A DNA stretch of 64,000 nucleotides, taken from positions 1-64,000 of the forward strand of contig NZ_AOIJ01000052.1 of assembly GCF_000337175.1 (NCBI RefSeq). The letters are read 5' to 3'. Shown one piece after another: positions 1 through 6,866 of this stretch. The position numbers were made by a program, and so were the translations under genes. The stretch is from Natrinema gari JCM 14663. GTDB lineage: Archaea > Halobacteriota > Halobacteria > Halobacteriales > Natrialbaceae. A model generated the notes under the pieces. It saw nothing but the letters and a program-made list of their open reading frames with translations. It had not been told where the DNA came from and did not search any database. Position 1 is the stretch's first letter; each line of letters opens with the position of its first letter.

Positions 1-24
1 ATCAGAGATGTGTATAAGAGACAG
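1..24. other. Tn5/Nextera adapter at contig end
   Basis: Bases 6-24 read AGATGTGTATAAGAGACAG, the 19-bp Tn5 mosaic end used in transposase-based sequencing libraries. Haloarchaeal coding sequence starts right after it, in the middle of the polD1 gene. It is therefore residual adapter at the end of an assembled contig, not a biological transposon end: no transposase or target duplication is seen. Bases 1-5 are of unknown origin, probably adapter as well. Confidence 0.95.
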
Positions 25-315
25 GTTCTCGGGCGGGGCAGTTCCAGTCGAAACGGAGGGGGTCGAATCGGCCGGCGACGGTTCGGTCCCGGCAACGGTC
101 TCGGTCTCGACCGCCCCGGCTGCGCCCGTCGAGAGAGCCGTCTCCACGTGGTCGGTCCGGACGACCAGTGCATCGTCCGGAATCTCCTCGAGGACGCGCT
201 CGAGCGCCGCGGTCGGGTTCTCGGCCGCGGCGAGCCGCGTCACCGCCTCGCGTTCGGCGTTGTACCCGCGGCTCGTGAGTTCACCGACGATCCGAGCGGG
301 GGCCTCGAGTGGCAC
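25..315 (-). CDS. polD1: DNA polymerase D small subunit DP1, N-terminal fragment
   Basis: Ninety-seven codons run from a GTG start at 315 (VPLEAPARIVGELTSRGYNA) to the adapter. Residues 1-55 are a compact acidic helical domain. After about residue 60 comes a Ser/Thr/Pro/Glu-rich linker, as in haloarchaeal DP1 proteins, where a linker separates the N-terminal domain from the phosphoesterase-fold exonuclease. The catalytic part is lost at the contig end. DP1 partners DP2 in the archaeal replicative polymerase PolD. In other haloarchaea this gene neighbours signal peptidase I and orc1 next to the primary origin, the same order as here, which supports the call. An ORB-like site overlaps the linker codons. 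Confidence 0.8.
41..62 (+). other. ORB-like sequence inside polD1
   Basis: GTTCCAGTCGAAACGGAGGG at 41-60, followed by GG, matches the haloarchaeal origin recognition box seen at 5444 and 5101, with one mismatch in the 12-bp core GAAACGAAGGGG. It lies over DP1 linker codons (antisense of a Ser/Thr-Pro stretch), so composition could explain part of the match. Whether Orc1 binds here is not known. Confidence 0.4.
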
Positions 316-470
316 ACCTCCCGCATTCGGGAGCGAGGGCAAAAGGGTAGCGAATGCCCCGCTCGTGGCGGCCGGTTTCACGGGTGTTCGAGTCGACGGA
401 ACAATACCATCCGTCGTGATCGCGACGATTGCCGGAAGGTTGATACCCGGCTCGGAGAAACCGATTCCCA

Positions 471-1388
471 ATGGATGGGCCTGACGGCGATACGCGGGAC
501 GCCGATCCGACCGGACCCCGCGACGGGCGCTCGAGACCGGACTCGGCTCGCCGAGCCGATCCCGGTGACCGCGCGGCCACGCCGACCAAGCGTGATCCCG
601 ACCGACGAGATCGAGCGACCGACGACGATCACGGGAACCCGACGCACAACGACGGCGTCGCGATCGAGGACGGGATCGGTCGCTGGCTGCTCGCGACCGA
701 CGACTGGCGAGTCACGATGTGTCGGGACATCGCAGCGAGTCTCGCGGTCATCGCGACTATCGGTCTCCTCCTGTTCGCGGTCGGCGGAACCTGGCCGCCG
801 TTCGTCGCCGTCGAGAGCGGGAGCATGGAACCGAACGTTCGGGAGGGGGATCTCGTTTTCGTCGTCGACAACGAGCGGTTCGCCGGCGAGAACGCCATCG
901 ACGACACCGGCATCGTCACCCTCGAGAGCGGCCGGGAGACCGGTCACGAGAAGTTCGCCAATGCCGGCGACGTCATCGTCTTTATCCCGAACGGCGATCC
1001 GACGAAGACGCCGACGATTCACCGCGCCCACTTCTGGGTTGAACGAGGCGAGCGATGGGTCGAGACGAAAGCCGATCCCGGATCGTTGAACGGTGCGACT
1101 TGCGACGAGATCGCCACGTGTCCGGCACCGCACGACGGGTTCGTCACGAAAGGCGACGCCAATCCCGGCTACGATCAACTGCCGCGTTCGGGCGCGGAGA
1201 CGACGGTCGTCAGCCCCGATTGGATCACTGGGAAAGGAATGGTTCGGGTGCCGTGGGTCGGAGAGCTTCGGCTGGCGGTCGACTCGGCAGGCGCAGTGAC
1301 CGGGTTGGGACCGACGGGCACCTTCGTCGTGACGGGCACGATCGCGCTCGTCCTGTTCGGGATGGCTGCCGGGGATAGCAGTCACTGA
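471..1388 (+). CDS. sec11: Signal peptidase I (S26B, archaeal type), copy 1
   Basis: This 305-residue membrane serine peptidase should remove Sec signal peptides on the outer face of the membrane. Visible features are a disordered Asp/Arg-rich N-terminus (1-75), a membrane segment at about 86-105, the catalytic-serine box SGSMEP at 116-121 (Ser118), His184 in TIHRA, replacing the bacterial lysine as in ER and archaeal enzymes, and Asp229 in VTKGD. A second membrane segment closes the protein (about 283-301). Archaeal Sec11 proteins are often shorter; the extra length is the N-terminal tail. It is followed 64 bp later by a paralogue in the same direction, so a tandem duplication is likely. Confidence 0.9.
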   Translation: MDGPDGDTRDADPTGPRDGRSRPDSARRADPGDRAATPTKRDPDRRDRATDDDHGNPTHNDGVAIEDGIGRWLLATDDWRVTMCRDIAASLAVIATIGLLLFAVGGTWPPFVAVESGSMEPNVREGDLVFVVDNERFAGENAIDDTGIVTLESGRETGHEKFANAGDVIVFIPNGDPTKTPTIHRAHFWVERGERWVETKADPGSLNGATCDEIATCPAPHDGFVTKGDANPGYDQLPRSGAETTVVSPDWITGKGMVRVPWVGELRLAVDSAGAVTGLGPTGTFVVTGTIALVLFGMAAGDSSH

Positions 1389-1452
1389 GACGATCGGGGA
1401 CCGATCCCCGCGAACGGAAAGTTGATTTGACGGCCCGGCAAAACGAGTGACG

Positions 1453-2400
1453 ATGAGCGGTTCTAGTGCCGGGTCACCTCCGGACGATTCCGGCGACGAC
1501 GATCGCGAGCGGGATCGAAGCGCCGGCAGTTCGCAAACGCCGCCTGCACCCGAGGAGCCGCCCGGAAACACCGCCAACGCCGACGACGGCGTGACGATCG
1601 AAGACGACGGGCTCCTGCGCTGGTTCCTCAACACCGACGACGAGACCGTCATGGTGACGCGGGATATCCTGAGCAGCGTCGCCATCGTCGCCGTCGTCGG
1701 CCTCCTCCTGTTCGGCGTCAGCGGCATCTGGCCCCCGCTCGTCGCCGTCGAAAGCGGCAGCATGGAGCCGAACATGTACAGGGGCGATCTCATCTTCGTC
1801 GCAGACGAGGGCCGATTCGCCGGTGACGCTGCCGCCGCCGGAACCGGTGTCGTCACCCTTGAAAACGGTCAAGAGAGCGGCTACGATAAATTCGGCAACC
1901 CTGGAGACGTGATCGTCTATCAACCGAACGGTGATCCATCGGAGGTTCCAGTGATCCACCGCGCCCGCTTCTGGGTCGAAGAGGGGGAACACTGGGTCGA
2001 TACCAAGGCCAGCGAGGATATCGTTGGCGACGCAACCTGTGCGGAAGTCACCACCTGTCCTGCCGAGCACGCCGGCTTCGTGACGAAAGGGGACCACAAC
2101 GACGGCTACGACCAGTATGGGAACGGTATCAGCGACATCGTCAAGCCCGAATGGGTCACCGGCAAGGCGATATTCCGGATCCCGTGGCTCGGCCACGTCC
2201 GCCTGACCTTCGACAAACTCCTCGGTGGAACGGGCGCTTCGACACCGCCCTCGAGTACACTCCAGGGACCGAGACCGGCACCGACGCCCGCCGGTCCGAG
2301 TGCCACCGGCTTCGGACCGGGCGGGAACCTCGCCGGGGTCGCTGCCATCGCCAGTACCGGAGCCGGAGCCGCGGTTGCGATCGGCCGGCATCGAAACTGA
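1453..2400 (+). CDS. sec11: Signal peptidase I (S26B), copy 2, tandem paralogue
   Basis: This is a 315-residue paralogue of the preceding gene with the same architecture: acidic Pro-rich tail (1-55), membrane segment (about 72-90), SGSMEP with Ser103, His169 in VIHRA and Asp214 in VTKGD, so all catalytic residues are present. The region between the serine box and the Asp is similar block for block to copy 1. The C-terminus differs: a Pro/Gly-rich spacer (about 245-290), then a short Ala-rich membrane segment and a basic end (GRHRN). A GTG two codons upstream (1447) is an alternative start. The two copies may divide substrates; nothing in the sequence shows which. Confidence 0.88.
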   Translation: MSGSSAGSPPDDSGDDDRERDRSAGSSQTPPAPEEPPGNTANADDGVTIEDDGLLRWFLNTDDETVMVTRDILSSVAIVAVVGLLLFGVSGIWPPLVAVESGSMEPNMYRGDLIFVADEGRFAGDAAAAGTGVVTLENGQESGYDKFGNPGDVIVYQPNGDPSEVPVIHRARFWVEEGEHWVDTKASEDIVGDATCAEVTTCPAEHAGFVTKGDHNDGYDQYGNGISDIVKPEWVTGKAIFRIPWLGHVRLTFDKLLGGTGASTPPSSTLQGPRPAPTPAGPSATGFGPGGNLAGVAAIASTGAGAAVAIGRHRN

Positions 2401-2485
2401 ACCGACCGCCGACCGTCTCCACCCGGAATCCGCGTCCCCCGCGACGTGGCTGTGTCACGACTCGTGGCTTTGTCGCAGTTCGTGC

Positions 2486-2514
2486 GAACTCGAGTCGAAA
2501 CGAAGGGGCACAGA
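2486..2514 (+). other. Origin recognition box-like site downstream of orc1
   Basis: The 12-bp core GAAACGAAGGGG at 2497-2508 is identical to the core of the two ORBs flanking the unwinding region (5101 and 5444). The left arm (ACTCGAGTC) also resembles theirs. It sits in the 253-bp gap between sec11 copy 2 and the 3' end of orc1, so the orc1 gene is bracketed by ORBs. The G-run beyond the core is short, which may mean weaker binding. Confidence 0.55.
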
Positions 2515-2653
2515 ACGAGACGCTGGAATACCGGCCGGTCGAATCACGGCCGGGATCGACGCTGGGATATGAAAAGCGCTGAGATGTGAACCACGATGCT
2601 GCAGCGCGTGCAGCGAACGCGACGGGGTGACGGGATCGCGGACACAACCGCGA

Positions 2654-4438
2654 TCAGTTTTCGAACCGCGCCTGAACGAACGGCTGGACGTCGTCGATGT
2701 TGCTCAGTCGGGAGTCGGACAGCAAGACGGCCTCCGTCTCTTCGAGTGGCACGGAGAGGCTGATCTCCTTGGTCCGGCCGTACCGACCCTTCGAGACGAC
2801 GACGGCGTTGACGATCCCGAGCATGTCGAGTTCGCTGATGAGGTCGGTGACCCGACGCTGGGTCAGGACATCCGCGTCGATCTCCTCGCACAGACGCTTG
2901 TAGATGTTGAACACCTCGCCCGTGTTGATGCTGTGGACGCCGTTTTTCTCGAGGAGGATGATCGCGAAGAGGACGAGTTTGCTCTGGGTGGGGAGCGTCC
3001 GGACGACTTCGACGACGCGATCGAGTTCGATCTTATCCTGGGCCTGCCGGACGTGTTCCTCGACGATCGTCTCGGCCTGGGACCGTTCGGCCAGTTCGCC
3101 CGCGGTCCGCAGGAGATCCAGCGCGCGTCGCGCATCGCCGTGTTCCTGTGCGGCGAAGGCCGCACACAGCGGGATCACGTCCTCGGAGAGCGCGTTCCCC
3201 TTGAACGCGACTTCGGACCGGTGTTTGAGGATGTCCCGAAGCTGGTTCGCGTCGTACGGCGGGAAGACGATCTCCTCTTCTCCCAGGGAGGACTTGACCC
3301 GCGGATCGAGGAAGTCGGTAAACTTCAGATCGTTCGAGATGCCGATGATCGAGACCCGCGAGTTCTCGAGTTCGGAGTTCATCCGCGAGAGGTTATAGAG
3401 GGTGTCGTCGCCGCTTTTCTCGACGAGTTTGTCGATCTCGTCTAACATGATGACGACGACTCGCTCGTCGTAATCGACGGCATCGAAAAAAACGCTGTAG
3501 ACACGGTCGGTCGGCCAGCCGGTCATCGGCACCTCCTCGAACGACTCCTTGTCGTCCTCGAGTTCGGCGATGCGGTCCTCGACCTCGGCGCGGGTCTCGA
3601 ACGCCGTCGACTCGAGTGGATGGTCCGGCGGGAGCGCGGACGAATCGGTCGGGGCCTCGTCGTGACCGGGACCACCGATGTCCTCTAGTCCGGTCTCCGA
3701 CGCGGCCGACGAGGAGTCTGCGGCATCCGTCGCCCCCTCTTGAGACCCCTCTGTTTCGACTGCAGAACCACCGGACTGAGCGCCGGTCTCGTCTCCACCC
3801 GAACCGTCGACGTCCGGCTCCGCGTCAGCGCTCGACACGAAATCGAAGGGGTCCGACGCCGTCCGGTCGTCCGGGTCCTCGCCCGGTGCGGTCGCGTCGG
3901 CACTGCGGCGCGCCGCGTCGGCGTCGTACTCGTCGACATCGTCGAGCAGCGACTCGAGTGTCGCGACGCGGTCGTCGATCCGCGCTTCGTTCTTCTCGAT
4001 GAACTTGTTCGCGAGCTGTGCGAGCACGCGGTACTGAGTGTCGGTAACCTCGCAGTTGATGTACTCGACGTCGCACGGAACCGAGTACTTCTGTGATGTG
4101 CTCTCGAGTTCCTTGCTGACGAACTTGGCGCTCGCGGTTTTACCAGTGCCGGTCTTACCGTAGATGAGGATGTTCGACGGCGTTTCACCGCGGAGCGCGG
4201 CGACGAGAATCGTCGCCATCTTGTTGATCTGATCGCTCCGGTGGGGGAGTTCGTGTGGGGTGTAAGAGGGACGGAGGACTTCCTTGTTCTCGAAGATGGG
4301 CTCGCCGCTGAGCAGGTCGTCGAACAATCCCTGATTCGACTCGTCGTCGCCGAGGTCGGCGCTCTCGAAGTCCGTCGAGAAACCGCTCGTTCCGTCGACC
4401 TCGTCCGAGCCAGTGATCTCTGAGTTGTCGTCTGACAT
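2654..4438 (-). CDS. orc1: Orc1/Cdc6 origin-binding initiator
   Basis: This is a 594-residue AAA+ initiator that binds ORBs, opens the origin and loads MCM. Walker A GKTGTGKT lies at 94-101, Walker B VVVIMLDEID at 327-336, sensor 1 around SIIGISND, and a winged-helix DNA-binding domain occupies about the last 110 residues. Archaeal Orc1 proteins are usually near 400 residues. The excess here is an acidic Asp/Ser/Glu-rich insertion (about 170-300) between the first ATPase strands and Walker B, plus an acidic N-terminal tail (1-45). It is transcribed away from the adjacent origin, the classic arrangement for the main haloarchaeal origin. Confidence 0.95.
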   Translation of the reverse strand: MSDDNSEITGSDEVDGTSGFSTDFESADLGDDESNQGLFDDLLSGEPIFENKEVLRPSYTPHELPHRSDQINKMATILVAALRGETPSNILIYGKTGTGKTASAKFVSKELESTSQKYSVPCDVEYINCEVTDTQYRVLAQLANKFIEKNEARIDDRVATLESLLDDVDEYDADAARRSADATAPGEDPDDRTASDPFDFVSSADAEPDVDGSGGDETGAQSGGSAVETEGSQEGATDAADSSSAASETGLEDIGGPGHDEAPTDSSALPPDHPLESTAFETRAEVEDRIAELEDDKESFEEVPMTGWPTDRVYSVFFDAVDYDERVVVIMLDEIDKLVEKSGDDTLYNLSRMNSELENSRVSIIGISNDLKFTDFLDPRVKSSLGEEEIVFPPYDANQLRDILKHRSEVAFKGNALSEDVIPLCAAFAAQEHGDARRALDLLRTAGELAERSQAETIVEEHVRQAQDKIELDRVVEVVRTLPTQSKLVLFAIILLEKNGVHSINTGEVFNIYKRLCEEIDADVLTQRRVTDLISELDMLGIVNAVVVSKGRYGRTKEISLSVPLEETEAVLLSDSRLSNIDDVQPFVQARFEN

Positions 4439-4595
4439 CCGTCGTGCAGCACCCCCTTATTTCGGGTGGAACGCCGAACCAGGGAGCGGGAATATAGCGG
4501 TATGATGGCCTCCATGGCCGAATTCACCGTTCCAGATACCCGTTCCGGGTCCAGTTGATGCAAACGAAACAGAGGAAAACCATGGTAATAAAGTC

Positions 4596-4626
4596 TTCCC
4601 TTCCCCCCTCGTTTCCGATCGAAACG
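4596..4626 (-). other. Origin recognition box, weaker copy
   Basis: Read on the minus strand it contains GAAACGAGGGGG (complement of 4604-4615) followed by a purine-rich GGAAGGGAAG, one mismatch from the GAAACGAAGGGG core of the two strong ORBs. The left arm (CGTTTCGATCG) is diverged. It has the same orientation as the ORB at 5101-5133 and lies on the orc1-proximal side of the origin. A further diverged relative may lie at 4549-4575 (TCCAGTTGATGCAAACGAAA). Confidence 0.5.
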
Positions 4627-4692
4627 GGCGGCCGTTGCGGGCCCAGTTGACCCGTCGCGACTGCGTTTCGAGTCGGTGAAAAGGGGTTGGGA

Positions 4693-4724
4693 AGTTGAAC
4701 AGTTGAGCAGTTGAGCAGTTGAGG
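4693..4724. repeat. Four tandem 8-bp repeats (AGTTGAGC) in the origin
   Basis: The units AGTTGAAC, AGTTGAGC, AGTTGAGC and AGTTGAGG follow without gaps. The unit resembles the left arm of some ORBs (CCAGTTGAA, as at 40473). No gene overlaps. It could be an initiator-binding iteron array or slippage of a simple repeat. Confidence 0.85.
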
Positions 4725-4728
4725 GGGA

Positions 4729-4754
4729 CTCGAGTCGACTTGAGTCGACTCGAG
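4729..4754. repeat. 26-bp near-perfect palindrome in the origin
   Basis: CTCGAGTCGACT and AGTCGACTCGAG form a 12-bp inverted repeat around a 2-bp centre, four bases after the tandem repeats. It could be a dimer-binding site or extrude as a cruciform. CTCGAG and GTCGAC words are common in this genome, which lowers the surprise. Confidence 0.8.
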
Positions 4755-5100
4755 CCGATTCGTTCTGGCGAATACGCTGGCAGACAGTAAACGGGGTTCG
4801 GAATCGCGGGACAGATCGAGAGACTCGAATCGACCGGAGACGAAGTGTGCTGACCGTCGTTCTCGCGAGTCGTGACTAACGGGCTATCGGTTGCTCGGTA
4901 TGTTCGCTGTGTCTCTTTTTGCTGTATCGCTGTCACCGCTTTGGCGTGGTGACTTCCGTGGAACGGTGCGTTGTCGTGGACCAGTGTTTGGGTGTGGGCG
5001 GTGTTTCGGTGTGGGGGTTCGTGAATTCGGTTACGATCCTCCCGACCAGTATGGCGTGGGTTATGACAACAGCTACCGAATAGCGGGAGCTTCGAGATGC

Positions 5101-5133
5101 CAACCCCCCACCCCTTCGTTTCAGGTGGAACCC
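5101..5133 (-). other. Origin recognition box, left of unwinding region
   Basis: On the minus strand this reads GGTTCCACCTGAAACGAAGG followed by GGTGGGGGG. It contains the exact core GAAACGAAGGGG (complement of 5111-5122) plus the G-string typical of haloarchaeal ORBs. It points in the opposite direction to the ORB at 5444-5476, so the two face each other across the unwinding element. A second G-rich run (5140-5154) follows on the plus strand. Confidence 0.85.
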
Positions 5134-5192
5134 GCCACGAGGGTGGGTGGGGGTTCGACGGGATTTATAACGAGAAGGTTTATTTGGATCGG

Positions 5193-5321
5193 CTAGAAAC
5201 AGTATCCGTAGCACTAGCAAATAAGACGTTCTTACTAGACCTAGAATTTGGCTTACTAGACCCTACTAGAATCGGTTCTCAGAGGTGTCTGTATTACTAG
5301 ATTGCCTTCTAGATTACTAGA
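5193..5321. repeat. Helically phased CTAG boxes in the unwinding element
   Basis: Nine CTAG tetramers occur in about 128 bp. Seven start at 5193, 5214, 5235, 5256, 5266, 5297 and 5317, with steps of 21, 21, 21, 10, 31 and 20 bp, all close to multiples of 10.3 bp. Two (5241, 5309) are off phase. The last five in-phase boxes extend to TTACTAGA (one is CTACTAGA). CTAG is generally scarce in haloarchaeal DNA. The segment lies between the inverted ORBs and has low local GC, as expected for the origin unwinding element. Confidence 0.8.
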
Positions 5322-5443
5322 ACTGTCCTTATTGACGAATACTCCATCGGAACAGGCCTGAGACCCGCCTCGAGCCGAAAAGCGGGCCAATATTCCCTCC
5401 GATATCGACCGTCCGCCTCGTATTCCGACCGACGGTCTCGCGG

Positions 5444-5476
5444 ATCTCCACTCGAAACGAAGGGGTGGGGGGATCC
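5444..5476 (+). other. Origin recognition box, right of unwinding region
   Basis: This reads ATCTCCACTCGAAACGAAGG followed by GGTGGGGGGATCC. It has the same 12-bp core and G-string as the ORB at 5101-5133, but on the other strand. A partial reverse copy, CGAATCGAAGGGGGAAG on the minus strand (5478-5494), follows immediately. The pair of strong inverted ORBs brackets the phased CTAG boxes. Confidence 0.85.
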
Positions 5477-5819
5477 ACTTCCCCCTTCGATTCGTTCTCG
5501 AATATCAGTATGTGGTATAATCTCACACTCTGCTGGCGACCGGGCACTCCGGTCGCTGTCTTCCGTCACTGCACCTCCTATCCTATCTTCTCCTGTCCTC
5601 GCTCCGTGAGCCGGACCCCTGATCACTCGCTTGAGGACGAATTCTAAATCCATGTCCGCCCTGAGTCCATGTCCACCCCGAGTCCATGTCCGCCCTGCAT
5701 ACAGTCTCAGATCGCAATAACTCCCTTTCGTCGAATTGTCTACACGTCTGACGTAGGCTTAAGTGAGTTCAGTTTGTAGTACGCGCAGATGCACCCCGCG
5801 GTGCTGGAGGCCTCTACAG

Positions 5820-6458
5820 ATGGGACTGTTCACAGAACTCAAAGATAGTATTTCCCGGGCTACGGACCGCCTGTTTTCGGAACAGGAGCCCAAACGAATC
5901 GGTATTTACGGGCCGCCGAATGCCGGCAAGACGACGCTCGCGAACCGTATCGCGCGTGACTGGACTGGTGACGCGGTCGGTGCGGAGAGCCACGTCCCCC
6001 ACGAGACACGCCGCGCACGCAGGAAAGAAAACGTCGAGATCGAACGGGACGGCAAGACGGTGACCATCGACATCGTCGATACGCCGGGCGTGACGACGAA
6101 GGTCGACTACGAGGAGTTCACCGACGAGATGGACGAAGAGGACGCGATTCGCCGCTCCCGCGAGGCGACCGAAGGCGTCGCCGAAGCGATGCACTGGCTA
6201 CGGGAGGACGTCGACGGCGTCATCTACGTTCTGGATAGCGCGGAGGACCCGATCACGCAGGTCAACACGATGCTCATCGGGATCGTCGAATCGCGCGATC
6301 TCCCCGTTTTGATCTTCGCGAACAAGACCGACCTCGAGGAATCGAGCGTCAAGCGGATCGAGGACGCCTTCCCACAGCACAAGACCATTCCCCTGTCCGC
6401 GAAGGAAGGCGACAACATGGACGAAGTGTACGACAACATCGCCGAGTACTTCGGGTGA
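5820..6458 (+). CDS. oapA: Origin-associated Era-like GTPase OapA
   Basis: This is a 212-residue small G protein. It has G1 GPPNAGKT (31-38), G3 DTPG (87-90), G4 NKTD (168-171) and G5-like SAK near the C-terminus. The ATG at 5820 is preceded by GGAGG (5807-5811), a good Shine-Dalgarno match, and a TATA-like GCTTAAGTG lies at 5758-5765, so the mRNA should have a short leader. An out-of-frame ATG at 5789 opens a 19-codon ORF overlapping this start. OapA, OapB and OapC are encoded together beside the main origin in haloarchaea. The name reflects location; a direct role in replication is not established, and related archaeal GTPase sets have been linked to cell-surface or motility functions. Confidence 0.88.
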   Translation: MGLFTELKDSISRATDRLFSEQEPKRIGIYGPPNAGKTTLANRIARDWTGDAVGAESHVPHETRRARRKENVEIERDGKTVTIDIVDTPGVTTKVDYEEFTDEMDEEDAIRRSREATEGVAEAMHWLREDVDGVIYVLDSAEDPITQVNTMLIGIVESRDLPVLIFANKTDLEESSVKRIEDAFPQHKTIPLSAKEGDNMDEVYDNIAEYFG

Positions 6459-6464
6459 TTACCG

Positions 6465-6866
6465 ATGCCAAAAGCAACTAACGCGGACGACTCGGACGCA
6501 CCCGACGGCGTACAGATCGACCTGATCAGCGGCGAGCGAATGGCCGGCATGGCGACGATGGAGAAGATCAGGATGATCTTAGACGGCGTCCACGATGGCA
6601 ACATCGTCATCTTGGAGGAGGGGCTGACACCCGACGAGGAGAGTCGCCTCATCGAAGTGACGATGGCCGAAATCAGTCCCGACGAGTTCAACGGGATCGA
6701 GATCGAGACCTACCCCAAGTCGGAGACCCGTGACTCGTCGCTGCTCGGTCGTATTATGGGGAGTGACGAGACGGAAGCGAAGCTGACGGTGATCGGGCCG
6801 GCGAACCAGATCGAGACGCTCCACAAGGACGAAACGCTCATCAGCGCGCTCGTGTCCCGTAACTAA
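6465..6866 (+). CDS. oapB: DUF2073 protein OapB
   Basis: This is a 133-residue soluble protein of the DUF2073 family, always found with the adjacent GTPase in haloarchaea. It has an acidic N-terminal tail (1-20) and then a mixed alpha/beta domain without recognisable catalytic residues. It starts 6 bp after oapA and its stop shares one base with the oapC start, so the three genes should be one transcript and translationally coupled. A partner or effector role for OapA is inference from this linkage. Confidence 0.85.
   Translation: MPKATNADDSDAPDGVQIDLISGERMAGMATMEKIRMILDGVHDGNIVILEEGLTPDEESRLIEVTMAEISPDEFNGIEIETYPKSETRDSSLLGRIMGSDETEAKLTVIGPANQIETLHKDETLISALVSRN

Larger units (their letters stand above)
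4439..5819. other. oriC1: Chromosomal replication origin, oriC1-type
   Basis: This 1.38-kb gap lies between the divergent orc1 and oapA genes. It holds two strong ORBs in inverted orientation (5101-5133 minus, 5444-5476 plus) about 310 bp apart, flanking a segment of lower GC (about 5155-5340) that is the likely unwinding element. On the orc1 side are a weaker ORB (4596-4626), a degenerate one (about 4664-4692), a fourfold 8-bp tandem repeat (4693-4724) and a 26-bp near-palindrome (4729-4754). Inverted ORBs around an AT-rich element next to orc1, with polD1, sec11 and oap genes nearby, is the known layout of haloarchaeal oriC1. No convincing gene is inside. Confidence 0.88.

Noticed and set aside
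378-2391. Long open frames on the minus strand opposite the two signal peptidase genes
   Set aside because: They mirror the GC-rich coding frame, are Arg/Gly-rich, and have no family features, whereas the plus-strand frames hold full peptidase motifs.
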